DNA of 64,000 bases, from NCBI RefSeq assembly GCF_039541875.1, contig NZ_BAABHB010000001.1, forward strand, positions 744,001 through 808,000. The letters are read 5' to 3'. Positions 16,796 to 25,511 of the stretch are shown piece by piece (position 1 is the first letter of the stretch; each line of letters begins with the position of its first letter). Under the pieces are notes generated by a model. It saw nothing but the letters and a program-made list of their open reading frames with translations, did not search any database and had not been told where the DNA came from. The translations under genes and the position numbers were made by a program. Source of the stretch: Nibrella viscosa. GTDB taxonomy: Bacteria > Bacteroidota > Bacteroidia > Cytophagales > Spirosomataceae.

Positions 16796-18076
16796 TTGAA
16801 ACTGCTGAACAACTTAACCTTTCGCGTGCTGGTGGCCATTACCCTGGGTGTCCTGATCGGCCACTTCTTTCCCGAAACAGCCGCGAAACTTAAACCGCTC
16901 GGTGACCTTTTTATCAACCTGATAAAAATGGTTATCGCCCCCATTATCTTCCTGACTATTGTATTGGGTATCAGCAACATGGGTGACCTGAAAAAGGTGG
17001 GTAGGGTAGGTGGGAAGGCTCTGCTTTATTTTGAAGTGGTTACTACCATTGCCCTGATTATTGGGTTGGTGGTAGCCAATTGGCTGCGGCCGGGTGAGGG
17101 GGTGCAGACCACAGCCGTAGCGGGTGGGGCCGCTGAGACGGTGTCAAAATACGCCGAGCAGGGGAAAGGCATGGATTGGCTGGAGTTTTTCCTGCACATT
17201 GTACCGAGCAACGCCGTGAAGGCATTTGCCGAGGGCGAGATCCTCCAGGTTCTGGTGTTTTCTCTGCTGTTTGGTGTTGGCCTTACCCGAATGGGTGAGC
17301 GCGGATATCCGCTGATTCAAACGTTTGAACGGCTCTCAAAAGTATTCTTCAATATTCTGGGCGTGGTTATGGTGCTGGCTCCGTTGGGCGCTTTTGGGGG
17401 TATGGCATTCACCATCGGTAAATATGGCCTGACAACGCTGGTGCCGCTGGCTAAACTCATGGGTACGGTTTACCTGACTATGTTCCTGTTTATTTTTGTG
17501 GTATTAAACCTCATTTTGCGTTATTATAAAATCAGTCTGTGGGCTGTGCTTAAGTATATCAAAGAAGAAATCCTGATTGTTCTGGGTACCTCATCATCGG
17601 AGTCGGTATTGCCGCTGATTATGGATAAACTGGAGTCGCTGGGCTGTTCCCGCTCAGTGGTCGGGCTGGTAGTTCCGGCCGGCTATTCGTTCAACCTCGA
17701 TGGAACCACTATTTATCTCTCCATGGCTACCATCTTTCTGGCGCAGGTCTTCCATGTTGATCTGACGCTGGGGCAGGAGCTGACCATTATCGGCATTCTG
17801 ATGGTTACCTCTAAAGGAGCTGCCGGCGTAACCGGTAGCGGGTTTATTGTGCTGGCCTCAACTCTTACGGCCATTCGGGTTATTCCGGTTGAGGGGCTGG
17901 CATTGCTGCTGGGTGTCGATCGCTTTATGTCAGAAGCCCGCTCTATTACCAACCTCATCGGCAATACGGCGGCTACGCTTTTTGTTGCCAACAACGAACG
18001 GGAGTTTGACCGCCGGCGTTACAACCGGGCAATCGGTAAACTGGAGCAGGACGAATTGGCAAATTATGAATATTGA
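16796..18076 (+). CDS. Dicarboxylate/amino acid:cation symporter
   Basis: 426 residues starting at a TTG (MKLLNNLTFRVLVAI); no ATG is placed better. It is a complete DAACS-family transporter: SSSESVLPLIMDKL gives the serine-rich re-entrant loop, AGYSFNLDGTTIYLSMATIF is the helix-7 NxDGT-type motif, and TSKGAAGVTGSGFIVLA plus DRFMSEARSITNLIGN supply the substrate and sodium sites. It imports C4-dicarboxylates, glutamate or aspartate with H+ or Na+. The gene overlaps the next one by 11 bases. A weak promoter (TTG at 16726, TATATTGC at 16751) lies upstream. Confidence 0.88.
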   Translation: MKLLNNLTFRVLVAITLGVLIGHFFPETAAKLKPLGDLFINLIKMVIAPIIFLTIVLGISNMGDLKKVGRVGGKALLYFEVVTTIALIIGLVVANWLRPGEGVQTTAVAGGAAETVSKYAEQGKGMDWLEFFLHIVPSNAVKAFAEGEILQVLVFSLLFGVGLTRMGERGYPLIQTFERLSKVFFNILGVVMVLAPLGAFGGMAFTIGKYGLTTLVPLAKLMGTVYLTMFLFIFVVLNLILRYYKISLWAVLKYIKEEILIVLGTSSSESVLPLIMDKLESLGCSRSVVGLVVPAGYSFNLDGTTIYLSMATIFLAQVFHVDLTLGQELTIIGILMVTSKGAAGVTGSGFIVLASTLTAIRVIPVEGLALLLGVDRFMSEARSITNLIGNTAATLFVANNEREFDRRRYNRAIGKLEQDELANYEY

Positions 18077-18566
18077 GCCAATGCTATCGAAGGACCTCCT
18101 CATTACCGGAAATGCCTATGCCGACGGCGCTCCGCATGGCGGCTGGTTTGTTGCCCGGTTTATTGATCCGCAGCATGGCCTTCGCTGCCGTTTGGGTCGA
18201 CAAGACATCTTTCAGCAGGGGCAGGGTGATTTTGAACTCAAGCTTTTCTCGCATCCTGCCGGGCATTGCGAGGCTAAAACCTTTCCGTATAATCAGACGG
18301 CCACCACTATGTCTATGCTGGTTGGCTCAGGGCTGTTTGCAATTTATTTCTGTGCCGATGGACAGTGGCAGCATGTGGTGCTCCAAAATGAGGGCGATTA
18401 TGCCATCTGGGCTCCTGGTGTAGGACACCGCTGGCATGCACAGCAGGCATCGTCTATTTTTACAGTTCGTTGCCCTGCCGTGGATAGGACCGATCAGGCG
18501 GAAACCCCAATCAAACTAATTCCGGATGAACTTCAAACACTTTGGCAGACGAACCTATTACTTTAA
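18066..18566 (+). CDS. Cupin-like protein, unknown function
   Basis: 166 residues from an ATG at 18066 that overlaps the symporter end, so translation is probably coupled. There is no signal peptide. The segment YAIWAPGVGHRWHA looks like the second half of a cupin motif, with histidines suited to metal binding, and the preceding GSGLFAIYFCADGQWQ fits beta strands. The first conserved cupin motif is not clear. Function unknown; position between a symporter and an aldo/keto reductase suggests a role in handling the same small metabolite. Confidence 0.65.
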   Translation: MNIEPMLSKDLLITGNAYADGAPHGGWFVARFIDPQHGLRCRLGRQDIFQQGQGDFELKLFSHPAGHCEAKTFPYNQTATTMSMLVGSGLFAIYFCADGQWQHVVLQNEGDYAIWAPGVGHRWHAQQASSIFTVRCPAVDRTDQAETPIKLIPDELQTLWQTNLLL

Positions 18567-18577
18567 AAAAGCGAAAA

Positions 18578-19573
18578 ATGGACTATAGAAAATTAGGAGA
18601 ATCTGACCTGACTGTTTCAGTAATCACGTTTGGTGCCTGGGCCGCCGGCGGCTGGATGTGGGGGGGCACCGAACGGCAGGAAGCTGTTGACGCCATCAGG
18701 GCTTCTTACGATTTAGGGGTTACCTCCATCGATACGGCTCCCATTTATGGGCAGGGCACCAGTGAAGAAATCGTCGGCGAAGCCATTAAAGATTTCCCGA
18801 GGGATAAGGTGCAGATCCTGACCAAATACGGAATGCGCTGGGATTTGACTAAAGGGGAACTGGCCTTCAAAAGCAAAAACAACGCAGGAAAGGACATTGA
18901 TGTTCACCGCTATGCCGGAAAGGAGAGCATTATTTACGAATGTGAGCAGAGCCTGAAGCGGCTCGGTACCGATTATATAGACCTGTACCAGATTCACTGG
19001 CCCGATAAAACCACGCCCATCAGCGAGAGCATGGAAGCCGTGCAGCGGCTGATTGAGCAGGGAAAGGTACGCTATGCCGGCGTGTGTAACTACAATGCCG
19101 ATCAGATGCGTGAAGCGGAGCAGACCCTGACGCTGGTTTCCAACCAGGTGCCGTACAGTATGGTCCGGCGGGAGATTGAGCAGGATGTAGTGCCCTATTG
19201 CCTGGAGCATAACAAGGCTATTCTGGCCTACAGTCCTCTGGAGCGTGGTTTGCTGACGGGCAAGATCAAGCCCGGTCATATCTTTGCCGAAGGCGACCAC
19301 CGGGCCGCTTACCGCTACTTTAAAGAAGAAAATATTGTTCGTACCAACGCCATCCTGGACAAGATCAAACCGCTGGCCGACGATAAAGGGGTAACCTTAA
19401 GCCAGTTGGTACTGCGCTGGACTATAGAGCGGCCGGGCATCACCATTGCGCTGGTAGGAGCCCGCAACGCCGAACAGGCCATCCAGAACGCCGAAGCCAT
19501 TCGGGTACACCTTTCGCCAGACGAGCTGGAATTTATCACCTCGCAACTTGATGAACTGGTGTTGGTTGGTTAA
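18578..19573 (+). CDS. Aldo/keto reductase
   Basis: About 331 residues from the ATG at 18578 (MDYRKLGESDLTVSVIT), 11 bases after the previous stop; an in-frame TTG/ATG at 18542 overlaps the previous gene and is less likely. The TIM-barrel catalytic residues are visible: Asp in SIDTAPIYG (with Tyr), Lys in ILTKYGMRWD and His in QIHWPD. NADPH contacts appear late in the chain (VGARNAEQAIQNAEA). It reduces an aldehyde or ketone; the substrate is unknown. Third gene of the symporter operon. A run of seven G (18660-18666) lies in the coding region. Confidence 0.88.
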   Translation: MDYRKLGESDLTVSVITFGAWAAGGWMWGGTERQEAVDAIRASYDLGVTSIDTAPIYGQGTSEEIVGEAIKDFPRDKVQILTKYGMRWDLTKGELAFKSKNNAGKDIDVHRYAGKESIIYECEQSLKRLGTDYIDLYQIHWPDKTTPISESMEAVQRLIEQGKVRYAGVCNYNADQMREAEQTLTLVSNQVPYSMVRREIEQDVVPYCLEHNKAILAYSPLERGLLTGKIKPGHIFAEGDHRAAYRYFKEENIVRTNAILDKIKPLADDKGVTLSQLVLRWTIERPGITIALVGARNAEQAIQNAEAIRVHLSPDELEFITSQLDELVLVG

Positions 19574-19625
19574 TTAGTTAAGTGGTTCATTGGTTGACCG
19601 GTCAACCAATGAACCACTTAACTAA
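19574..19625. repeat. Perfect 52-bp palindrome
   Basis: Arms 19574-19599 and 19600-19625 are exactly complementary with no spacer (left arm begins TTAGTTAAGTGGTTCATTGG). It fills the gap between the stop codons of two convergent genes. It has no T-tract. It shares words (GGTTCATTGGTTGA, TCAACCAATGAACC) with the palindromes at 39912-39957 and 40530-40600. Confidence 0.9.
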
Positions 19626-19629
19626 TCAA

Positions 19630-20580
19630 CTACTTCGTTCCCTTAAAGCTGGCAACCATTGCATTATGCAACGTTTTGGGGCTCCAGTAACCGCTGGCAA
19701 TAATCCGGCGAACAGTGTACAGGGGCTCCTGCGGATCCCGCTTTTCGGCCAGTTGGAACGCAGCCAGGTAGTTACGCTTCTTTAACTCCTGCGTAGCCGG
19801 GTAGTTCCACAGGCCAAAGGGATAGGCAAAGTAGCGAACTGGTTTGCCGGTAATTTCTTCCAGTTTTTTGGTAGGCTCCTCAATTTGTGTCACCCAGTCT
19901 TTGCCTTCGTATTTCTTTACATTGTGGTGATCCCAGGTATGGCAGCCAATCGTATGACCAGCATCCGATAACGCTTTAATCTGCGACTTGTCCATATACG
20001 GTTGTTTCCCCCGGCGACCGATAGCCACCGTCATAATGAAGAACGTACCCTTAAAGCCGTGTTTGTTCATGATGGGAACTGCATCCGTATATTGATCGAG
20101 GTCGCCATCGTCAAACGTCAGCATCACCGGTTTGGAGGGTAGGGCTGCGCCTGTTGTCAGGTACGCATATAGTTGGTCAGGGGAGATCGTATGGTAGCCG
20201 CTATCGGCCAGCATCTTCATCTGCTGCCGGAACAAATCTAACGGTACTATATAATCGCGGGCTGTTTTAGAATCTTTTTCACGCCAGTCGCGAACCTGGT
20301 GGTAGCACAGAATGGGTACCTGCTGCCGGGCCAGAATCGTAGCGGCATCAGCTTTTTTGCCGGGCGGTATCGCTGTTGGATCAACCGCTGCGGTTGTGGC
20401 CGTTGCCGGTTTGGTGTCATTGTCGGTTGCGCTGACTGTTTTTACGTCGGCCGACTCGCTAGTGGTTGGGCCGGCATCCTGACTGACTGCTTTACTGCCC
20501 GTTGAACACGAAAAGGTTGTTGCCGAAAAAATAGAAAGCAGGGTAATCAGGAATAAATTCCGGCGGTTAACATGAGCCAT
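19630..20580 (-). CDS. Polysaccharide deacetylase lipoprotein
   Basis: About 316 residues from the ATG at 20580 (MAHVNRRNLFLITLLSIF); the lipobox is near TTFSCS. After a low-complexity Thr/Ala/Asp linker (about 25-75) comes a carbohydrate esterase 4/NodB domain: Asp-Asp pair in LTFDDGDLDQYTD, the metal-binding HxxxH-like GCHTWDHHNVKK, and PFGLWN. It would remove N-acetyl or O-acetyl groups from peptidoglycan or an exopolysaccharide. Lipid anchoring puts it in the periplasm or on the outer membrane. Confidence 0.87.
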   Translation of the reverse strand: MAHVNRRNLFLITLLSIFSATTFSCSTGSKAVSQDAGPTTSESADVKTVSATDNDTKPATATTAAVDPTAIPPGKKADAATILARQQVPILCYHQVRDWREKDSKTARDYIVPLDLFRQQMKMLADSGYHTISPDQLYAYLTTGAALPSKPVMLTFDDGDLDQYTDAVPIMNKHGFKGTFFIMTVAIGRRGKQPYMDKSQIKALSDAGHTIGCHTWDHHNVKKYEGKDWVTQIEEPTKKLEEITGKPVRYFAYPFGLWNYPATQELKKRNYLAAFQLAEKRDPQEPLYTVRRIIASGYWSPKTLHNAMVASFKGTK

Positions 20581-20967
20581 TTTTATAGAATTAATAGTTT
20601 TGTTTTCTGAACACAATTGGTACCAAAAGACCCCTCAGGCTTTTTTACAGAAACGGGTGAAGTCGAACTTCAGTTGGAAAAATCGACGGAAAGGCTTTCT
20701 TCGCTTATCAAACGTAGCCGTTCTGATGGCGGAATGTTTATTCATAAATCTCCATAGAGCAAAAATAGTAATTGCCCCTAATTGTAGAACGGTTAAGTCT
20801 GATAATATTTTCTGCTGAAAACGTAGGTCTATTCGCCTGATGTCAATCCTGCTCTTGTTGCCTCGACCGCAAACATATACTGTTTAAAATAATTTATGTT
20901 ACCTTATTTAGTAGTAAGTAAATTTTTGTTAGATTCGCCCTTGTAAAACCCACAAATACATGCTCTT
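20581..20967. other. Intergenic region between divergent genes
   Basis: 387 bases between the deacetylase (minus) and the T9SS protease (plus). It is AT-rich near the protease end. A near-consensus -7 box, TAGATTCG at 20930-20937 (one mismatch to TAnnTTTG), sits 30 bases before the protease start. No further structure or gene was recognised. Confidence 0.5.
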
Positions 20968-23361
20968 ATGAAAAAATTCTACAACCGAAAATCACTCTGC
21001 GCTTACCTGCTTGTGTTTGCGCTGGGTATGGGAGCGTCATTGCCTTCTTTTGCGCAAAAAGGCGTAGCCCGGTGGCTGAATGACATACGCAGTAACCGCT
21101 TTTTTCCTCAGGAAGATTTGTTTACGGGCAGTAATCCGCACCGGAGCAATCCGCAAGTGTTAAAAAATGGCACCACCCTTCAACTCAACCGGGGAGCCAT
21201 AAACCGCCTGTTAAATAGTCCGCATCCGGCCCTAACGCTTACGATTCCCGTTGCCGGCCAGCCGCCCATGCAACTGGAACTGGCCAGGGTGGACATCGCA
21301 ACCTCCGATTTTGCCGTTGGTACACGGGGAAATACGCCCCGGGAGAATGTCAATGTTGACGCGGGCGTGCATTATCGGGGTATAATTAAAGGGAATCAGA
21401 ACTCACTGGCCGCAATCAGTGTCTTCCGCAACGAAGTGTCTGGTTTTGTTGCCGATGAATCCGGGAACTGGGTCATTGGCCGGATGGACAACGGCAGCGA
21501 AGACCACATTCTTTACCAGGAGAAAGACTTGATCGTACCCCACAGCTTCACCTGTTTTGCCGAGGACAAATCACCCGTAAGTGAGAAGGGCGGACGCGTT
21601 GGGGCTACCAGCGGTATTGCCTGCAAAACGGTTACCGTTTATTTCGAAGCCGATTTTAAACTTTATCAGGACAAGGGGTCCAATGTTACCAACGTAACCG
21701 ACTACGTTACCGGATTGTTCAACCAGGTTGCCACGTTGTACCAGAACGAGAACATTGATATTCAGATCTCTCAACTTTATATCTGGACGTCAACCGACCC
21801 CTATGCCACAACAACTACCACCAGCGACGCACTGAATGCATTTCGCGGGCGTATCGGCAGTAACTTCAATGGTAATCTGGCACACCTGCTGACTACGCGT
21901 AATCTGGGGGGGGGTATTGCTTACCTGGATGTACTTTGTAATAAATCATATGCCCACGGCGTCAGCATGATTTACAACAGCTACTCAGCATACCCTACCT
22001 ATTCATGGACGGTTGAGGTGGTAACGCACGAACTGGGCCACAACGTTGGCTCCAACCATACCCAATGGTGCGGTTGGGTAAAACCTGATGGTACGACGGG
22101 CGCGCTGGATAACTGCTATACCACCGAGGGCGGTTGTGCGGCAGGGCCGGCTCCAACCAACGGGGGAACCATTATGAGTTACTGCCACCTGACCAGTTAC
22201 GGTATCAACTTCCTGAACGGATTCGGGGCTGTGCCAGGTGCCAAAATCCGGGATCGGGTTCAGAATGCTTCCTGCATTATCTCGGGCGGGAATACGGCTG
22301 CTCCCACGGGCCTTGCTACGGCCAATATTACGCAGAACTCGGCTGGGGTATCCTGGAATGCAGTGCCGGGCGCAGTCAATTATGCCGTAGAATATAAGCT
22401 GAGTTCGGCCTCCACCTGGACCAGCGCGGGAACAACCACATCAACCAGCACTACCCTGAACGGACTCTCTCCCGGCCTGACCTATAACTGGCGCGTGAAA
22501 TCAGACTGCTCGGGTTTCTCAACGGCGGCCACGTTTACTACCGAGGGTACGGCAGCCTGTGCGGCTCCCATCAGCCTGGCAACCAATAACCTGACCAGCA
22601 GCTCGGCAACATTATCGTGGGGAGCTGTGTCGGGCGCAACTGATTATACCGTGCAATATAAAGTAAGCACGGCCAGCAGTTGGTTGGTTTTACCGCCGGT
22701 CACTAATACCAGTCTGGCCCTGTCCGGCTTGTCGGCTTCTACAACCTATACCTGGCAGGTGAAAGCCAATTGCTCAGGCTATTCGGCTCAGAGCACGTTT
22801 ACCACCACAGCGCCCCCACAGGCCAATTGTGCGGCACCTACCGGACTGGTGGCGACACCGGCCGGGGCCGGCGTAATGAATCTGAGCTGGAGTGCCGTTG
22901 CCGAGGCTCAGAACTATACGGTACAGTATAAAATGTCTAACGAAAAAAACTGGACCACGACTAACCCAGTTAGTACGAATACCTTGGTATTGAGCGGATT
23001 GTCTACCAGAAAGACATATACCTGGCAAGTAAAAGCCAATTGTTCCGGCTACTCGTCGCCGTCAACCTTTACGCCCTCGGCTGTTCCGGCAGGCAGCCTG
23101 ATGCTCTCGGGCTCCGACGGTTTTATGGTGTATCCAAACCCGGCACAGGGAGTTGTTCAGATTCGACTCACCAACGCCGAAGAAGCCGGGGGAAATGCGG
23201 TGTACCGGATTCTGGACCTGATGGGGAATGTTAAACAGGTGCTCAGTATCGCTAACTTCGAAGAGAAAGCGAACGTATCGGCGCTGCCGACAGGTGTCTA
23301 CATTATTCAGATGGTAGGGAAATCAGGGCGGATCACCTCTCAGACGTTTGTTAAAGAGTAA
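20968..23361 (+). CDS. T9SS-secreted reprolysin-like metalloprotease with FN3 repeats
   Basis: 797 residues. A signal peptide (to about SFAQK) is followed by a propeptide-like region, then an M12B-type zinc protease domain with the full HExxHxxGxxH motif HELGHNVGSNH at about residue 354 and a downstream IMSYCHL Met-turn. Three fibronectin type III domains follow (about 445-527, 532-615, 621-705), and the C-terminus (about 715-797; VYPNPAQG and GVYIIQMVGKSGR) is a type A T9SS sorting domain. The protein should be exported to the cell surface or medium. A run of nine G (21906-21914) encodes LGGG before the active site and could slip out of frame. Confidence 0.9.
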   Translation: MKKFYNRKSLCAYLLVFALGMGASLPSFAQKGVARWLNDIRSNRFFPQEDLFTGSNPHRSNPQVLKNGTTLQLNRGAINRLLNSPHPALTLTIPVAGQPPMQLELARVDIATSDFAVGTRGNTPRENVNVDAGVHYRGIIKGNQNSLAAISVFRNEVSGFVADESGNWVIGRMDNGSEDHILYQEKDLIVPHSFTCFAEDKSPVSEKGGRVGATSGIACKTVTVYFEADFKLYQDKGSNVTNVTDYVTGLFNQVATLYQNENIDIQISQLYIWTSTDPYATTTTTSDALNAFRGRIGSNFNGNLAHLLTTRNLGGGIAYLDVLCNKSYAHGVSMIYNSYSAYPTYSWTVEVVTHELGHNVGSNHTQWCGWVKPDGTTGALDNCYTTEGGCAAGPAPTNGGTIMSYCHLTSYGINFLNGFGAVPGAKIRDRVQNASCIISGGNTAAPTGLATANITQNSAGVSWNAVPGAVNYAVEYKLSSASTWTSAGTTTSTSTTLNGLSPGLTYNWRVKSDCSGFSTAATFTTEGTAACAAPISLATNNLTSSSATLSWGAVSGATDYTVQYKVSTASSWLVLPPVTNTSLALSGLSASTTYTWQVKANCSGYSAQSTFTTTAPPQANCAAPTGLVATPAGAGVMNLSWSAVAEAQNYTVQYKMSNEKNWTTTNPVSTNTLVLSGLSTRKTYTWQVKANCSGYSSPSTFTPSAVPAGSLMLSGSDGFMVYPNPAQGVVQIRLTNAEEAGGNAVYRILDLMGNVKQVLSIANFEEKANVSALPTGVYIIQMVGKSGRITSQTFVKE

Positions 23362-23371
23362 GGTCTCCCAA

Positions 23372-23412
23372 TTACAACCAAAAAGGGGCTCTTTGCCCCT
23401 TTTTGGTTGTAA
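23372..23412. terminator. Bidirectional intrinsic terminator
   Basis: Perfect 18-base arms (23372-23389 and 23395-23412: TTACAACCAAAAAGGGGC and its complement) around a five-base loop, with A5/T5 tracts. It lies between convergent genes. Confidence 0.9.
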
Positions 23413-23419
23413 ATAAGGA

Positions 23420-23932
23420 TTAATGCTCGTTATCGATCAGCTCCACCAGATCCCGGTCTATCGTGCAGGACATATAGACGCCGATACGCTGCAGGTAATG
23501 CAGAACGGCGTCGGCGTTGAAACTGATTGCATTATCACCTTCTTTATCGGGCTTGCCGTTGAAGGCAAACATTTTGCCGTGGTCCCACATGGCGAGAACA
23601 TAACCGGTCTTATCCAGGTCACGCAGACTGATGTTACCCAGATTCCGGTTCACTACAATCTCCAGATTACCCGGTTCTTTGGCAAACGCCAGTTGAAACA
23701 GTTTTACGCACTCATCATAGGTCAGGCTGCTGAACTTGCGCAGCAGCAGTTTAAAATGCTGAATGCGCTCCGGCCCCAGCAGGTGCAGGTCGTCCAGTAC
23801 AATAGTGTCTACTTTTCGCTCAACCCAGTCGCTGTCGATCAGATTCAGCTTTTCATAACGGCATTTGGCACCCCAGTAAGCAGCTATATCGCCTATCTGA
23901 AGGCGGGTTTGTATAGTTTGTAAGTTGTTCAT
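23420..23932 (-). CDS. Conserved hypothetical protein
   Basis: 170 residues, soluble, no signal peptide. It has a mix of charged helices and strands (VERKVDTIVLDDLHLL, YDECVKLFQLAFAKEP) and a C-terminal part with MWDHGKMFAFNGKPDKEGD. No family is recognised. It is convergent with the T9SS protease and faces a candidate small RNA upstream. Confidence 0.65.
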   Translation of the reverse strand: MNNLQTIQTRLQIGDIAAYWGAKCRYEKLNLIDSDWVERKVDTIVLDDLHLLGPERIQHFKLLLRKFSSLTYDECVKLFQLAFAKEPGNLEIVVNRNLGNISLRDLDKTGYVLAMWDHGKMFAFNGKPDKEGDNAISFNADAVLHYLQRIGVYMSCTIDRDLVELIDNEH

Positions 23933-24153
23933 AAAACGTCAGAGTTAAATTGTTCAGACTGTGACGTTCAGGTTTACCCGTTCGGGCATCTTAGGTTAGC
24001 GTATAAACAAAGGATAACGCAATAATGTTTGCACGCAGCGGAATCAAGTCTGGTAACCTAAACTGACCTGGCATGTGGTACGACTCAAATTTGACCCAGC
24101 GGCCGTTTTATTTACGAATTTTATATTTTGGTAAATAAAATGTTTAAAAATAT

Positions 24154-24183
24154 TTGACTTTATCGAATTGGGGCGTATATTTG
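24154..24183 (+). promoter_or_regulatory. Strong Bacteroidota-type promoter
   Basis: TTG at 24154-24156, 19 bases, then TATATTTG at 24176-24183: a complete match to TTG-N19-TAnnTTTG. The predicted transcription start is near 24190. The first long coding region begins 345 bases later and lies beyond an intrinsic terminator, so the promoter appears to serve a short transcript. Confidence 0.65.
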
Positions 24184-24189
24184 TCATAC

Positions 24190-24420
24190 TGAAACAGCAG
24201 CATAAACGACTAAAAAATTAACCTGCTTATCAGTGTCCTGCTTAAGCAGGGGCAGTTCTGTTCAGCGTATCTGCCTAACGGTTATTCCGGGAGGTGCAGC
24301 AACCATAAATGATTAACTAAGTTCATATGAGCTATTCTATTCCAGCTATAAAAAATTAGGTGATAAGTTTTAGAGACGTAATCAAATACCCCGGAGGCTC
24401 TGCCACCGGGGTATTTTTTT
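24190..24420 (+). ncRNA. Candidate small noncoding RNA
   Basis: About 230 bases bounded by a consensus promoter and an intrinsic terminator, with no open reading frame of normal size. It contains a small hairpin CCTGCTTAAGCAGG at about 24237-24250. The only notable short frame is ATG at 24327 to TAG at 24359 (10 residues, MSYSIPAIKN), which could be a leader peptide or chance. It does not show the marks of tmRNA, RNase P RNA or a known riboswitch that I can recognise; 6S RNA cannot be excluded. Confidence 0.45.
24384..24420 (+). terminator. Intrinsic terminator of the candidate small RNA
   Basis: AAATACCCCGG (24384-24394) pairs with CCGGGGTATTT (24406-24416) and is followed by more T. A GC-rich stem with a T8 tract in the plus direction. 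Confidence 0.88.
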
Positions 24421-24534
24421 ATGTTTGTACGATTCAGGTTTTTATGGGATAATCTTCCATGAGAATTTGAGCGAATCTGAGTTTTTTTGGCAAAAGCATG
24501 TATATTCAGGCTTTCCTTAACATCCTTAATCATT

Positions 24535-25476
24535 ATGAACCGTTTTTTCTGTGCTGCCGCCATGCTGTGGTTAATGGGGCAGACTGCTCCATCGTGGGGG
24601 CAGCAGATTTCCAAAGAAGAACTTATCTTCCTGACCCCTGAGTGGAAAGGCGAACGCTTCCCCGACGGTCGTCCCAAAGTGTCCGATTCAATTTTGAAGC
24701 GCATGAAGCTGGTTACGCATGAAGAGGCCTGGGCCGTTATGAAAGGCGAGGGTTACCGCTATCAATATGCCGAAGGCTGGCAATGTTTGATTAATCCGGA
24801 TAGTGTGCTGGTAGGTCGGGCAGTAACGGCGACGTTCATGCCTGGCCGTCCGGATATTCATAATGCGATTGATGTCCGCGGTAAAAAAGCCGGTAAACGA
24901 GGCCAGAACTCCTGGCCGGTCGATTTACTGGTAAAAGGCGATGTATACGTGGTGGATCAGTTTGGCGCCCATATCGATGGCCCCACCATTGGCGATAATG
25001 TGGGTAACGCTATTTTTGCCAAGTCGGGGAATGGTATTGTGTACGATGGGGCTGTCCGCGATATCAGTGGATTAAAAGAGCTAAAATCTTTTACTTCGTT
25101 TATTACCAGCTACCATCCGTCGCACCATAATCCGCAGGGGGATTTGAATACGATGTTAATTGGGATCAACCATCCAACCCGCATCAGGCAGGCCACCGTT
25201 ATGGCCGGCGATGTGGTGCTGGGGCGCGATGGGGCCGTGGCTTTTATTCCGGCTCACTTAGCCGAAAAAGTAGTAAAAACCTCAGAGATTGTGCGGTTGC
25301 GCGATATGTTCGGCCACGAGCGGTTGCGCGAAGGCAAGTATACCGCCGGCCAGATTGATGCCCGTTGGTCGGACGAGATCGAAAAGGATTTTTCGCAATG
25401 GCTCAACGCCCATATCAATGAGCTGCCTGTTCCGAAAGAGCAAATTCAGGACCTGCTGAAAACCCGTACCTGGTAA
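24535..25476 (+). CDS. Exported RraA-family protein
   Basis: About 313 residues from the ATG at 24535 (MNRFFCAAAMLWLMGQ), which gives a clear signal peptide (cleavage near SWGQQ); an in-frame TTG at 24487 is less likely. The RraA/HMG-aldolase core is intact: GDNVGNAIFAKSGNGIVYDGAVRD carries the Arg-Asp pair that binds metal and substrate in HMG/CHA aldolases. Family members are normally cytoplasmic and act as aldolases, decarboxylases or RNase E regulators, so an exported form is unusual. It is 35 bases from an enolase-superfamily gene, which suggests acid-sugar metabolism. Confidence 0.8.
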   Translation: MNRFFCAAAMLWLMGQTAPSWGQQISKEELIFLTPEWKGERFPDGRPKVSDSILKRMKLVTHEEAWAVMKGEGYRYQYAEGWQCLINPDSVLVGRAVTATFMPGRPDIHNAIDVRGKKAGKRGQNSWPVDLLVKGDVYVVDQFGAHIDGPTIGDNVGNAIFAKSGNGIVYDGAVRDISGLKELKSFTSFITSYHPSHHNPQGDLNTMLIGINHPTRIRQATVMAGDVVLGRDGAVAFIPAHLAEKVVKTSEIVRLRDMFGHERLREGKYTAGQIDARWSDEIEKDFSQWLNAHINELPVPKEQIQDLLKTRTW

Positions 25477-25511
25477 TCACAAATACGTTACCCTAAACCC
25501 TACAAAAAATA

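Noticed and set aside
19574..19625. Ordinary intrinsic terminator
   Set aside because: The arms meet with no loop, and no T-tract follows on either strand.
24190..24420. tmRNA or RNase P RNA
   Set aside because: No tRNA-Ala-like ends, tag reading frame or RNase P core motifs were seen.
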